A stretch of 64,000 nucleotides of DNA from Dermabacter sp. (GCA_030538475.1 JAUNTX010000003.1:62001-126000); one strand, 5' to 3'. Counted from the first letter of the stretch, positions 32,071 through 40,810 are shown. Numbers and translations are program-made. The notes: generated from the letters alone by a model not told the origin.

Positions 32071-33263
32071 CGCCCGCGGGCCGCGAGGACCTGCCGGTAC
32101 ACCTCCATGGTGCGCTCACCGATCGAGTCCCACGAGAAGTGCTCGCGGGCCCGCTCCTGCGAGGCGACGCCCCAGCGCCGCGCCCGCTCGGGATCGCGCA
32201 CCATGTCGTTGAGCGCGGCCGCGAGATCAGCCACGAAAGCCTCCGGGTTCACGGGGGTGCCGGTGCCGTCGCTCACCTGTTCGATGGGGACGAGGATCCC
32301 GGTCTCGCCGTGGACGATGACCTCGGGGATCCCGCCGGTGGCGGTGCCGACGACGGGGATGCCGCATGCCATCGCCTCGAGGTTCACGATGCCGAGCGGC
32401 TCGTAGATCGAGGGGCACACGAAGGTTGTGGCGTGCGTGAGGAGCTGGGTGAGTTCGTGGCGGGGCAGCATCTCGGAGATGAGGAATACGCCGTCGCGTT
32501 CGCCCTGGAGGTCGGCCACGAGGCCTTCAACCTCGGCGGCGATCTCCTTCGTGTCAGGCGCGCCCGCGCACAGCACCACCTGGACGCCCGCATCGAGGTC
32601 GCGCAGGGCGCGCAGCAGGTAGGGCAGGCCCTTCTGGCGCGTAATGCGCCCCACGAAGATGACGGTCGGGGCGCCCGGATCGATCCCGAAGCGCGCGTGC
32701 ACATCGGTGGCCGGGTTCGGCGCCCACTGCTCAACGTCGATCCCGTTGTGGACCACGAAGACCCGGCTCGGATCAACGTTCGGGTAGGAGCGCAGGATGT
32801 CCTCGCGCATACCGCCCGAGACCGCGATGATGCCGTCGGCGTTCTCGTAGGCGGTCCGTTCGGCGAAGGAGCTGAGCTGATAGCCGCCGCCGAGCTGCTC
32901 GGCCTTCCAGGGGCGCAGCGGCTCGAGGGAGTGGGCGGAGACCACGTGCGGGATGTCGTACAGCTGCGAGGCGGCGAAGCCCGCGAAGTTCGCGTACCAC
33001 GTGTGCGAATGCACGAGGTCGGCGCCGCCGCAGTCCTCCGCCATCGCCAGATCCACGCCGAAGGTCTGGAGGGCGCCGTTGGCCTCGGCGAGGGTTTCGG
33101 GCACGGGGTAGGCCTGGACGCCCTCTTCGTCCCGTTCGGCGCCGAAGCAGCGCACGCGCACGTCGGCGTGGCCACGCAGCACGCGCGTGAGTTCCTCGAC
33201 GTGGACCCCGGCACCGCCGTAGACCTCGGGCGGGTACTCCTTGCTCAGAATGTCGACTCGCAT
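32067..33263 (-). CDS. glgA: Glycogen synthase / maltose-1-phosphate synthase, GT4 (GlgA/GlgM type)
   Basis: This 398-residue glycosyltransferase uses ADP-glucose. The N-terminus MRVDILSKEYPPEVYGGAGV and the short length match the corynebacterial/mycobacterial GT4 type, whose mycobacterial member (GlgM) makes maltose-1-phosphate for the GlgE pathway, rather than the longer GT5 GlgA. The GT-B nucleotide site shows GRITRQKGLPYLL (~205) and the ExxxxxxxE motif is in PSIYEPLGIVNLEAMACG (~300). The ATG at 33263 was chosen by family N-terminus; the upstream frame is GC-driven extension. It is divergent from glgC, which makes its donor, as in mycobacteria. Confidence 0.93.
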   Translation of the reverse strand: MRVDILSKEYPPEVYGGAGVHVEELTRVLRGHADVRVRCFGAERDEEGVQAYPVPETLAEANGALQTFGVDLAMAEDCGGADLVHSHTWYANFAGFAASQLYDIPHVVSAHSLEPLRPWKAEQLGGGYQLSSFAERTAYENADGIIAVSGGMREDILRSYPNVDPSRVFVVHNGIDVEQWAPNPATDVHARFGIDPGAPTVIFVGRITRQKGLPYLLRALRDLDAGVQVVLCAGAPDTKEIAAEVEGLVADLQGERDGVFLISEMLPRHELTQLLTHATTFVCPSIYEPLGIVNLEAMACGIPVVGTATGGIPEVIVHGETGILVPIEQVSDGTGTPVNPEAFVADLAAALNDMVRDPERARRWGVASQERAREHFSWDSIGERTMEVYRQVLAARGR

Positions 33264-33465
33264 GTTCACGTGTTCCACCTCTCCGGGGCCGCTTCGCGGG
33301 CCTCGTGATCCCGCCACCACCCATCGTAGACATCGCGCCGCGGGCCTGCTGGGACCGCCGGAACCGAGCGCCTTCCAACGCTCGGTCTCCTGCTGCCCGT
33401 CCAGCCGGTGAACAACGGGACTCTCGATTAGTGATGAACATTACCTTTGGGCTATTCTCGCAGGT
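33264..33465. promoter_or_regulatory. Divergent glgA-glgC promoter region
   Basis: The 202-bp gap must hold promoters for both genes. On the plus strand TATTCT (33453-33458) ends 7 bases before the glgC ATG, the spacing expected for a leaderless mRNA. No clear -10 was picked for glgA. Confidence 0.6.
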
Positions 33466-34713
33466 ATGGTCGCAACGAAGGTCCTCACAATTGTCCTCGC
33501 CGGCGGAGAAGGCAAGCGCCTCATGCCGCTCACGCTCGACCGCGCCAAGCCAGCGGTCCCGTTCGGCGGCTCCTACCGCCTCATCGATTTCGCCCTGTCG
33601 AACATCGTGAACTCGGGATACCTGCAGGTCGTGGTCCTGACCCAGTACAAGTCGCACTCGCTGGACACGCACATCGCCAAGACGTGGCGCATGAGCTCCC
33701 TGCTCGGCAACTACGTGGCCCCCGTGCCCGCCCAGCAGCGCATGGGCAAGCACTGGTACCTCGGCAGCGCCGATGCGATCTACCAGAGCCTCAACCTCAT
33801 CCGCGACAACAAGCCCGACTACGTGGTGGTCGTGGGCGCGGACCACGTGTACCGCATGGACTTCTCGCAGATGGTGGAGGACCACATCGACTCCGGCCGC
33901 GACTGCACGGTGGCCGCAATCCGCCAGCCCATCGAAGAGTCCGATCAGTTCGGGGTCATCGAAGTGGATCCCGCCGATCCCACGAAGATCGCCCGGTTCG
34001 TGGAAAAGCCCACTGACACCCAGGGCCTCGCCGACGACCCCTCCTCCGTGCTCGCCTCCATGGGCAACTACGTCTTCACCGCCGACGCCCTGGTGAAGGC
34101 CGTGACCGAGGACGCCGAGACCGAGGGCTCGAAGCACGACATGGGCGGCGACATCGTCCCCTATTTCGTGGATCGGGACAGTGCGGGCGTGTACGACTTC
34201 ATCCGCAACGACGTGCCGGGCTCGACCGACCGCGACCGCGACTACTGGCGCGACGTGGGAACGCTCGACGCGTTCTACGACGCCCACATGGACCTCATTT
34301 CGATCCACCCCGTGTTCAACCTCTACAACACGGACTGGCCGGTGTTCACGGAGTCGCGTTCGGCGCTCGCTCCCGCGAAGTTCGTCCACGCCGGACCGGG
34401 GCGCGTCGGCACGGCCGTCGATTCCATCATCTCCGCAGGCGTCGTGGTCTCCGGCGCCCAGATCTCCAACTCGGTGGTCAGCCCCGGCGCCCAGTTCCAC
34501 TCGTGGGCGTCGATCTCCGACTCGGTGATCATGGACAACGTGATCGTGGGCCGACACTCGCAGATTCACCGCGCCATCATCGACAAGGACGTGGTGATCC
34601 CGCCGCGCACCCAGATCGGGCTGGACCGCGAAGCGGACCTCGCGCGCGGGTGGACCGTCACGGAGTCCGGCATCACGGTCGTGGGCAAGGGAACGATCAT
34701 CGAGCCGCAGTAA
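33466..34713 (+). CDS. glgC: Glucose-1-phosphate adenylyltransferase (ADP-glucose pyrophosphorylase)
   Basis: This 415-residue enzyme makes ADP-glucose from glucose-1-phosphate and ATP, the first committed step of glycogen synthesis. The nucleotide-binding stretch [19 protein letters not shown] (residues ~12-30) and [14 protein letters not shown] (~32-45) are diagnostic, with the catalytic region [14 protein letters not shown] (~124). The C-terminal left-handed beta-helix (~300-400) carries the hexapeptide-type repeats. Length matches the family. There is no good Shine-Dalgarno sequence; a -10 box 7 bp before the ATG suggests a leaderless transcript. It is divergent from glgA and followed by serB after 46 bp. 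Confidence 0.97.
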   Translation: MVATKVLTIVLAGGEGKRLMPLTLDRAKPAVPFGGSYRLIDFALSNIVNSGYLQVVVLTQYKSHSLDTHIAKTWRMSSLLGNYVAPVPAQQRMGKHWYLGSADAIYQSLNLIRDNKPDYVVVVGADHVYRMDFSQMVEDHIDSGRDCTVAAIRQPIEESDQFGVIEVDPADPTKIARFVEKPTDTQGLADDPSSVLASMGNYVFTADALVKAVTEDAETEGSKHDMGGDIVPYFVDRDSAGVYDFIRNDVPGSTDRDRDYWRDVGTLDAFYDAHMDLISIHPVFNLYNTDWPVFTESRSALAPAKFVHAGPGRVGTAVDSIISAGVVVSGAQISNSVVSPGAQFHSWASISDSVIMDNVIVGRHSQIHRAIIDKDVVIPPRTQIGLDREADLARGWTVTESGITVVGKGTIIEPQ

Positions 34714-34746
34714 CGCTCAGTCGCCACAGCACCGGGGCTGCCCGGC

Positions 34747-34752
34747 TACGCT
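34747..34752 (+). promoter_or_regulatory. -10 box for leaderless serB-like gene
   Basis: TACGCT ends 7 bases before the GTG at 34760, the same spacing as at glgC and the DUF3866 gene. It gives this gene its own start site in addition to any read-through from glgC. Confidence 0.5.
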
Positions 34753-34759
34753 GGATGCC

Positions 34760-35404
34760 GTGACTTCTTACCGCGGCCTGCTCGCCTCCGATGTTGATTC
34801 GACCTTCCTCACGCAGGAGGTCATTGAACTCGTCGCCGATCACGCTGGCGTGCGCTCTAGGGTCGAGGACATCACGACCCGTGCGATGCGCGGCGAACTT
34901 GACTTTGCCGCCTCGCTTCGCGAGCGCGTCTCGCTGCTCGCGGGGCTCGACGCCGGGCTGCTCGATGAGGTTGCCGGGAAGCTTCAGCTGCGCGACGGCG
35001 CCCGCGAGGTGGTCGAGGCCGCACACGCCGCGCACTGGCGGATCATGCTCGTCTCCGGCGGCTTCACGCCGATCATCGCGCCCCTTGCCGCCTCCCTCGG
35101 CATCCACGAGGTCGTGGCCAACGAGTTCGAGGTGAAGGACGGCCTGATCACCGGGAAGGTGTCAGGAAGGATCGTCACGGGCGAGGTTAAAGCGGCCGCC
35201 GTCGCCTCCGCCCAGCAGCGCTACGGGATTGCGCCCGAGCGCACGATCGCAATGGGCGATGGCGCGAACGATGCGGCCATGATGGCCCATGCCGCGGTCC
35301 GCGTCGGCGTGCTGCCGAAGCCCGCGCTGCGACCGCACCTCACCATGGAGGTCGGCGCGTCACTGCGGCCCGTGGCGGATCTGATCGCTCGCCTCGGACA
35401 CTGA
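34760..35404 (+). CDS. serB: HAD-family phosphoserine phosphatase-like protein (SerB)
   Basis: This 214-residue HAD phosphatase resembles SerB, which releases serine from phosphoserine in the last step of serine synthesis. The catalytic motif is SDVDSTFLTQEV (residues ~10-21; nucleophilic Asp and general acid Asp two apart), motif II is MLVSGGF (~96), motif III/IV is MGDGANDAAMM (~163). It is the short form with no N-terminal ACT domain, as is usual when the gene follows glgC in actinobacteria. The last two codons and the stop lie inside the first unit of a 17-bp tandem repeat array. Confidence 0.85.
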   Translation: MTSYRGLLASDVDSTFLTQEVIELVADHAGVRSRVEDITTRAMRGELDFAASLRERVSLLAGLDAGLLDEVAGKLQLRDGAREVVEAAHAAHWRIMLVSGGFTPIIAPLAASLGIHEVVANEFEVKDGLITGKVSGRIVTGEVKAAAVASAQQRYGIAPERTIAMGDGANDAAMMAHAAVRVGVLPKPALRPHLTMEVGASLRPVADLIARLGH

Positions 35405-35480
35405 TGGCGCCCGGGCACTAATGACGCACGCGCACTAACGGCGCACGGGGACCAGCAGCACTGGGGCGCTAACTGCGCAC
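35396..35480. repeat. Tandem array of five 17-bp units spanning two stop codons
   Basis: Units start at 35396, 35413, 35430, 35447 and 35464, exactly 17 bp apart. The best are GGGCACTAATGACGCAC (35413), GCGCACTAACGGCGCAC (35430) and GGGCGCTAACTGCGCAC (35464); the first keeps 13 of 17 bases of the second unit's pattern and the fourth is strongly degenerate. The first unit contains the serB stop and the last contains the stop of the convergent sixA-like gene. A related unit, GCGCGTTAACCGCACAC, lies at 40811-40827 after the glycerophosphodiesterase gene. Function unknown. Confidence 0.75.
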
Positions 35481-36005
35481 GAGGGTGTGCAGCACGAGCG
35501 AGGCCTCGTTGAGGTCCTGCCACGAATCGGCACTCGAGGTCAGCACGCTCATGGAGCCTGTCGGCACCCCGATCCGCACCTGAGCCAGCGAAGAGGTCTC
35601 CGAGGCATCCTCGTTCGCCAAGAAGGCGGCCGCGCGGCTCATCGTCGGCTCGTGCGCCACGACGAGCACCACCCGATGCTGATCGTCCACCTGGCGGATC
35701 GCCTCGAGGGTGTCGCCAAGGCCGCCCAGATAGAGGTCATCGAGGATCGAGACGTCGGCGTCGGATTCGGCGAGCGTCTCCTGCAGCGCCTCCCACGTTC
35801 CCCGGGTCCGGGCCGACGGCGAGACCAGGACCTTGCTCGGGTGAATCCCCTGGGAGGCCAGGTATTCGCCCACGAGCCGCGCCTGGGTGACGCCGCGGTC
35901 GGTGAGCTCACGCTCACTATCGGTGCTGCCGGCCATGTCTGCTTTGCCGTGCCGCATGAGAAGTAGGAGCCGACTGGGAGGTTCCTCGTTCACGAAAGTA
36001 TTCAC
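35469..36005 (-). CDS. SixA-like histidine phosphatase
   Basis: This 178-residue protein is a histidine-phosphatase (phosphoglycerate-mutase-like) enzyme of the SixA group. The catalytic histidine is in LLLLMRHGKAD (residues ~13-23), the second Arg region is VSPSARTRGTWEAL (~59-72), and the second catalytic His is in VVLVVAHEPTM (~108-118). SixA acts on phosphohistidine in signalling proteins, but members of this group also act on small metabolites. A GTG at 36005 is used as start; the ribosome binding site is weak. It is convergent with serB, and its last codons fall within the 17-bp repeat array. Confidence 0.87.
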   Translation of the reverse strand: MNTFVNEEPPSRLLLLMRHGKADMAGSTDSERELTDRGVTQARLVGEYLASQGIHPSKVLVSPSARTRGTWEALQETLAESDADVSILDDLYLGGLGDTLEAIRQVDDQHRVVLVVAHEPTMSRAAAFLANEDASETSSLAQVRIGVPTGSMSVLTSSADSWQDLNEASLVLHTLVRS

Positions 36006-36052
36006 CGTGCCTGGGTAGTACGAATCAGAAGGTCGAGCGCGAAGCGGTGGCC

Positions 36053-36763
36053 CTAGTGTCCCATCCCCAGTCCGCCATCCACGGGAATGACGGCGCCCGA
36101 GATGTACGCGGCATCATCACTCGACAGGAAGGCGGCCACCTTGGCCACTTCGAGGGGGGCGGCGAAGCGGGCGGCGGGAATGGAGGAGAGGTACTGCTTC
36201 TTGAGGCCGTCGTCGAGGGCCGAGGTCATTTCGGTCTCGATGTAGCCGGGCGCGATGACGTTGGCGGTGATGCCGCGCGAGCCGAGTTCCCGGGTCAGCG
36301 CACGCGCCATGCCGATGAGGCCAGACTTCGAGGCGGCGTAGTTGACCTGGCCGGGCGATCCGTACAGCCCCACGACGGAGGAGATGAGAATGATGCGGCC
36401 CTTCTTCGCCCGCATCATCCCTTTGATGACGCGCTTGACGGTGCGGAAGGTGCCGCTGAGGTTGGTATCGACCACGTTCGTGAACGAATCGTCGCTCATC
36501 CGCAGCATGAGCTGATCGTCGGTGATGCCCGCGTTCGCGATGAGGACCTCGACGCTGCCGTGCGCAGCTTCGATCTCCGCAAAGGCGGCGTCGAGCGAGG
36601 CGCCGTCGGTGACGTCGGCCTTCACGGTGAGGGCGCCTTCCGGGCCGCCGGTTCCCGAGCGCGAGGTCACGGCAACCCTGTCCCCCTGGGCCACAAAATA
36701 TTCGGCGATCGAATACCCGATGCCTCGATTACCGCCGGTCACCACGACGCTCCGTGCGCTCAC
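36053..36763 (-). CDS. fabG: 3-oxoacyl-[ACP] reductase FabG-like short-chain dehydrogenase
   Basis: This 236-residue SDR enzyme most likely reduces 3-oxoacyl-ACP with NADPH in fatty acid elongation. The cofactor loop TGGNRGIG (residues ~9-16), NAGIT (~79), and the catalytic Ser (ISSVVG, ~127) and YAASK (~141-145) are all present, and the length matches FabG. The GTG start has GGAGG 6 bases upstream. In mycobacteria fabG is followed by inhA; here the next gene on the same strand is the SixA-like phosphatase 47 bp away, so no enoyl reductase is coupled. Another SDR activity cannot be excluded. Confidence 0.88.
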   Translation of the reverse strand: MSARSVVVTGGNRGIGYSIAEYFVAQGDRVAVTSRSGTGGPEGALTVKADVTDGASLDAAFAEIEAAHGSVEVLIANAGITDDQLMLRMSDDSFTNVVDTNLSGTFRTVKRVIKGMMRAKKGRIILISSVVGLYGSPGQVNYAASKSGLIGMARALTRELGSRGITANVIAPGYIETEMTSALDDGLKKQYLSSIPAARFAAPLEVAKVAAFLSSDDAAYISGAVIPVDGGLGMGH

Positions 36764-37040
36764 CGCATTCCTCCCACGCTAGGTCAACAAGGTTGTTACC
36801 GCTCACTCTATCGCGGCGCGCGGACGCGGGGCCGACGTACGGGCTGGCGAGCAGCGGGCACGGCCGGATCCGACTCGCACGGCGCTCGCCAGGGTGGGCA
36901 GGAAGCCCCATCGGAGGGCCTGGAAGCCACCCGCCGGATGAAATACGATGGTCATGTTTCCCACCACAGGCGCATTCCTCCTACGGGTCCCCAGTGCCCG
37001 CACCCCCGACCGTGCGCCGCTTCCACAAAGGACTGTTTTC
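36764..37040. promoter_or_regulatory. Divergent region between fabG and a membrane protein gene
   Basis: This 277-bp gap holds the promoters of two divergent genes. Apart from a good ribosome binding site (AAAGGAC, near 37027-37033) before the membrane protein gene, I found no confident motif. Confidence 0.4.
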
Positions 37041-38066
37041 ATGGCCTATCGTTTCAATCCGCCGCCGAACTGGCCCATCCAGGAGCCGGGCTGGACTCCC
37101 CCGGAAGGCTGGCAGCCGGATCCCGCATGGGGCCCGGCCCCGCACGACTGGAACTTCTGGCTGGACGATGACGGCTCGGCCGCCGCCGACGCCCCCGGAA
37201 TCGAAGGCCCCGGAGGCGCCGACATCGCCGCGGCAGGCTCGGCGGGCTCCCTCGCCCCCTCCGCCGGGCTCCCCGCCGCTGCCCCGGCAGCGCCGTCGTC
37301 CTACGACTACGGTTCGAGCGAGCCCCGCCCCGCGGGCGGCGCCGCCGCGACGCAGGAGTATTCGGGAAGCGCGCCGGAATACAGCGCCCCGTCGGCCCCC
37401 GCGAGCTACTCGGCCTCCGGCCCGGGCAACGGACAGGAGCCCCCGAAGGGCTGCGTGGCACGCTTCTGGTGGCTCGGCTGCATCATTCTCGCCGTGCTGG
37501 CTCTCATCGTTGGCGGCATCGGCCTGGTCACGGTCATGCTGCTGAACAACGGCTCCTCCACCGAATCGGATCCCACCCCCTCGGCCGGAACGCCGACCGC
37601 GAGCCCCACCGCTGACCCCAGCGGCTCGAGCGCCCCCACCGCCGCCGCACCGGCCGACGGCTCGGCGACCAGGGATATCTACAACTACCGCGGCAAGGGC
37701 AAGGTCACGATCACGACCGAGTGGATTTCGAACGATAACCTCCCGGCCTCGAGCTACGACGGCACGATTGAGCCCGCCACGAGCGGGCAGTACCTCGCGG
37801 TGACCGCGACCGTGGAAGCGACCGAGGGCGAAGTCTTCTTCAACCCCTACGAAATCGAGGTGAAGACCCCCTACGGCGGTCTCCTCGATCTGTCCTCGAA
37901 CTCCTACTCGCAGGCCGACGGCGGCCTCGGCGGCACGGTCGACTACCTGCAGCCGGGCACGACCGCCACGATGCGGGTGCTGTACGACGTCCCCGTCAAC
38001 GGCGGCCTCGTGGTGCAGTGGGACGGCGACGACTCCGGTCAGACCTGGGAAGTTCCCGTTCCTTGA
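37041..38066 (+). CDS. Single-pass membrane protein with Pro/Trp-rich N-terminus and DUF4352-like ectodomain
   Basis: This 341-residue protein begins with a Pro/Trp repeat, NPPPNWPIQEPGWTPPEGWQ (residues ~6-25), found at the cytoplasmic end of many actinobacterial membrane proteins. A low-complexity Ser/Ala/Pro linker leads to one TM helix (WWLGCIILAVLALIVGGIGL, ~142-161), a Ser/Thr/Pro-rich linker, and a ~115-residue beta-rich outer domain (YLAVTATVEATEGEVFFNP, ~251-269) resembling DUF4352/immunoprotective extracellular domains. The ATG at 37041 is chosen by AAAGGAC upstream. The next gene overlaps its stop codon and shares the N-terminal repeat, so they are paralogous at that end. Function unknown. 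Confidence 0.75.
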   Translation: MAYRFNPPPNWPIQEPGWTPPEGWQPDPAWGPAPHDWNFWLDDDGSAAADAPGIEGPGGADIAAAGSAGSLAPSAGLPAAAPAAPSSYDYGSSEPRPAGGAAATQEYSGSAPEYSAPSAPASYSASGPGNGQEPPKGCVARFWWLGCIILAVLALIVGGIGLVTVMLLNNGSSTESDPTPSAGTPTASPTADPSGSSAPTAAAPADGSATRDIYNYRGKGKVTITTEWISNDNLPASSYDGTIEPATSGQYLAVTATVEATEGEVFFNPYEIEVKTPYGGLLDLSSNSYSQADGGLGGTVDYLQPGTTATMRVLYDVPVNGGLVVQWDGDDSGQTWEVPVP

Positions 38067-38566
38067 CCTCTCGTTACAACCCGCCACCTCACTGGCCCGA
38101 GCCTCCGAGCCCCGGTTGGCAGCCCCCCGAGGGTTGGCAGCCGGGGCCCGGCTGGCGTCCGGCGCCTGCGGGGTGGCGTTTTTCGTGGGACGCTGACGCC
38201 GAGCCACCGGCCCCGTCGGTGGCCGTTACTCCCACGGAGTCGATGAGGGCGACGTCGTCGGCGCCCGTGCGCGCGGCCGCGTACCCGGTCACGGTTTCCC
38301 TGCCCGGCGTGCTCGAGGCGGGAAGCGTGGCCAAGGACACGTACGGTTTCCCGCCACCCCCGAAGCGTGAATCCTCCCCTCGGTGGCGGCGTGCGCTCAC
38401 GTGGATCGCGGCGCTCGTCGGTCTGGTCATCGCCGCGGCCACGATCGTGCTGTTCGTGTGGCTGTACCAGTACGCCACGTCATCGCTGCCCAGCCCGGCG
38501 GCAGCCTCGGTGCTGTCGCTGCCCCACGCCGCTGCTGGCGCCATCGGGTCCACCCCCGGTGGATAG
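38063..38566 (+). CDS. Small membrane protein sharing the Pro/Trp-rich N-terminus
   Basis: This 167-residue protein starts at a TTG that overlaps the previous stop codon (TTGA). Its first 35 residues repeat the upstream protein's module (YNPPPHWPEPPSPGWQPPEG), followed by a disordered linker, a basic stretch and one TM helix (LTWIAALVGLVIAAATIVLF, near residues 112-131). There is no large outer domain, only ~35 residues. It seems to be a truncated relative of its neighbour. The TTG start is inferred from overlap and from the conserved N-terminus. Function unknown. Confidence 0.65.
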   Translation: MTSRYNPPPHWPEPPSPGWQPPEGWQPGPGWRPAPAGWRFSWDADAEPPAPSVAVTPTESMRATSSAPVRAAAYPVTVSLPGVLEAGSVAKDTYGFPPPPKRESSPRWRRALTWIAALVGLVIAAATIVLFVWLYQYATSSLPSPAAASVLSLPHAAAGAIGSTPGG

Positions 38567-38939
38567 CGGCCCCGCTGTTCCTTCGCCCCCTCCCGGATCC
38601 TTCGATCCCGGCGCTCCGCCGCGCCCCCGCAGCGCGGATATTTCGCGGCGCACCCGCAGCTACCTCATCAACATGTCGATCCGCCTCGCGTGCCTAGGCC
38701 TCATGCTCGTGGTACCCGGCGGGTGGAAGCTCGTCATGCTCGCGGGCGCGGTCATCATCCCCCTCATCGCCGTCCTACTCGCGAACGACCCCGACCTCCA
38801 CGGATCCGGGCAGCCCTCCTTCGCGGGCGGGCGCGGCGAGCTTGAGGCGCGCGAGGTGCTGACAATTCAGGCCGATCCCGACCGCACTATCGTGGTGGAG
38901 CCCGACGATATCCCCACCGAGGAGCCCGAGAGTCCGTGA
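38559..38939 (+). CDS. DUF3099-family small membrane protein
   Basis: This 126-residue protein matches the actinobacterial DUF3099 pattern: a short Pro-rich tail, SADISRRTRSYLINMSIR (residues ~27-44), then two TM helices (CLGLMLVVPGGWKLVMLAGAV, in two parts, and IIPLIAVLLAN) and an acidic C-terminus. The GTG at 38559 overlaps the preceding gene by 8 bp. The following SURF1 gene overlaps by GTGA, so four genes here are one transcript. Function unknown. Confidence 0.75.
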   Translation: MDSGPAVPSPPPGSFDPGAPPRPRSADISRRTRSYLINMSIRLACLGLMLVVPGGWKLVMLAGAVIIPLIAVLLANDPDLHGSGQPSFAGGRGELEAREVLTIQADPDRTIVVEPDDIPTEEPESP

Positions 38940-39907
38940 CGCCCCGTCAAGTACTGCTCACGCCGCGCTGGGCCGCGGCCGCTGGGCTCGTGATCCTCGC
39001 CGTGGCCCTGTGCATCGTGCTGGGCCTGTGGCAATTTCACCGCTTCGAGGATCGCAGCGAGGGCGTCACCACCATCGCCCGCAACTTCGATGCGGCGCCC
39101 GTGGCGCTCAGCACCGTCCTGCCCACCGCCAACTCGGCACTCACGGCCGACGACGACTACCGAGTGGTCGAGGCACACGGCACCTATTGCGCGAGCGAGG
39201 ACTGCGTCCTGTACGTCCGCAATCGGTCCCTCGGTTCCTCCGTGGGCTTCTGGCAGGTAGCGCCGTTCACGACCGACGACGGCATGACCGTGCTCGTCGT
39301 GCGCGGCTGGGTCCCGGCCTCGTCCACGGAATCGGCGCCGGGCGCTCACCCCGAGATTCCCGAGGGGCCGATCATCCTGACGGCCCGGCTGCGGCCCGCG
39401 GAGCGTCAGCTGACCGATCGGGACCAGATCGACGGCCAACTCCAGTCGGTCAACGCGGCCGACGTGCAGGCGCAGGTCCCCGACCTGCCGCACCTGGCCA
39501 CCGGCGCCTACGGAATCATGGCAGACGAGAGCGGCCCGGGCACGGGCGGCATCGAGGCGCCCCAGGCGCTCGCCCGCCCGGAGACGACGCGCGGGCCGCA
39601 CCTGTCCTACGCATTCCAGTGGTGGGTCTTCGCGCTGTTCTTCCCCATCGCCCTCGTGGTCACGGCGCGGCGGGCGCTCGCCGATGCGCGCACGAGCGAC
39701 GAGGAGACACCGGCCACCGCGCGCGGCTCGGAGCATTCCGCACAGGTGCCGACCGAGCAGAGTGGACATCCCGAGCGCCGGGCCTCGCAGCACGGGAGAC
39801 CCCAGCGTGAGAGCTCGCAACGTCGGGCTCCGCAGCGCCGCGCCCGGACCCGCTCACGCGATGAAGAAGACGAAGACGCGTTCTTGGACGAACGCGAGCA
39901 CCTCTGA
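38936..39907 (+). CDS. SURF1-family protein (cytochrome oxidase assembly)
   Basis: This 323-residue protein is a SURF1 homologue, a membrane factor for assembly of the haem-copper cytochrome c oxidase. It has the SURF1 plan of two TM helices, residues ~13-34 (LGLWQFHRFEDR just after the first) and ~218-240 (YAFQWWVFALFFPIALVV), enclosing an outer domain with VRNRSLGSSVGFWQVAPF and LVVRGWVP. The last ~80 residues are a disordered Arg/Glu-rich tail not found in all members. The GTG start overlaps the stop of the DUF3099 gene, the usual neighbour of SURF1 in actinobacteria. Confidence 0.88.
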   Translation: MTPRQVLLTPRWAAAAGLVILAVALCIVLGLWQFHRFEDRSEGVTTIARNFDAAPVALSTVLPTANSALTADDDYRVVEAHGTYCASEDCVLYVRNRSLGSSVGFWQVAPFTTDDGMTVLVVRGWVPASSTESAPGAHPEIPEGPIILTARLRPAERQLTDRDQIDGQLQSVNAADVQAQVPDLPHLATGAYGIMADESGPGTGGIEAPQALARPETTRGPHLSYAFQWWVFALFFPIALVVTARRALADARTSDEETPATARGSEHSAQVPTEQSGHPERRASQHGRPQRESSQRRAPQRRARTRSRDEEDEDAFLDEREHL

Positions 39908-39981
39908 TCCCCGCGAACATCACCCCTCCACCCCGGCCTCCGGCCCCACGGCCCCATGCCCCTTCGATCCTGGAAGCACAG

Positions 39982-40797
39982 ATGACACCTCCCGAGCGCC
40001 CGACAACTCCCCAGCGCCGCTACTTCCCCGGGCCCGTTCCGCGCGCCCTCGCCCATCGCGGCCTCGCCCTGCAGGGCGAAGAAAACACCCTCGCCGCCTT
40101 CCGCGCCGCGATCCGCGCGGGCGCCCACGTGATCGAGACCGATACCCGCGCGAGCGCCGACGGGGTGGCGCTCACCTTTCACGACGCGATGACGGGCAGG
40201 GTGTGCGCGGAGGACCTCGAGGTGGCCACGACGCGGGCGGCGACCCTCACGCGGATGCCCGTCGGCCAGTCCTTTGCCGATGACGCTCGCATCACCCGCC
40301 TGGACGATGCGCTCGCCGCGCTGCCCACCGCGCTTTTCAATATCGACGTGAAGGACGCCCGGGCCATCGAGCCCACCATCGAGGCGATCGCCCGCGCCGG
40401 GGCTGAGGCCCGCGTGTGCCTCACGAGCTTCAGCCCCGCCATCGCCCGCGAGGCCAGCAGGGCCCTCGCCGCGCGCACCGGCCACGTGCCCGTGCGCAGC
40501 GCGTCGGCCGATACGGTCGCGCTGTTTCGCCTCGCCGTGAGCGCTGGCGCCCCCGACGTTGCTGTGCGCCGGCTCCTCTCGCCGTTCGCGGCGCTCCAGA
40601 TCCCCGTCGCCCACCGCGGGATCCCGCTCGTCTCCCCCCGCACCATCGCCGCGGCGCACCGCGCAGGCTGCGAGATCCACGTGTGGACCATCGACGAGGC
40701 GCCGCACATGCGGGCCCTGATCGAGATGGGGGTCGATGGTATCGTTACTAACCGCGTCGATGTGCTCGCCGACGTCTGCGCCCGGGCCTGGGAATAA
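39982..40797 (+). CDS. glpQ: Glycerophosphodiester phosphodiesterase
   Basis: This 271-residue enzyme hydrolyses glycerophosphodiesters to glycerol-3-phosphate and an alcohol. GDPD motifs are AHRGLALQGEENTLAAF (residues ~21-37, catalytic His/Arg and the ENT), HVIETDTRASADG (~47-59, metal-binding Glu and Asp) and LTFHD (second catalytic His, ~63). The C-terminal barrel strands VHVWTID-type motif appears as IHVWTIDEAP (~231) with GVDGIVTNRVD near the end. There is no signal peptide, so it acts in the cytoplasm. A related 17-bp repeat unit follows its stop codon. Confidence 0.92.
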   Translation: MTPPERPTTPQRRYFPGPVPRALAHRGLALQGEENTLAAFRAAIRAGAHVIETDTRASADGVALTFHDAMTGRVCAEDLEVATTRAATLTRMPVGQSFADDARITRLDDALAALPTALFNIDVKDARAIEPTIEAIARAGAEARVCLTSFSPAIAREASRALAARTGHVPVRSASADTVALFRLAVSAGAPDVAVRRLLSPFAALQIPVAHRGIPLVSPRTIAAAHRAGCEIHVWTIDEAPHMRALIEMGVDGIVTNRVDVLADVCARAWE

Positions 40798-40810
40798 GGC
40801 CCGCGCACTC

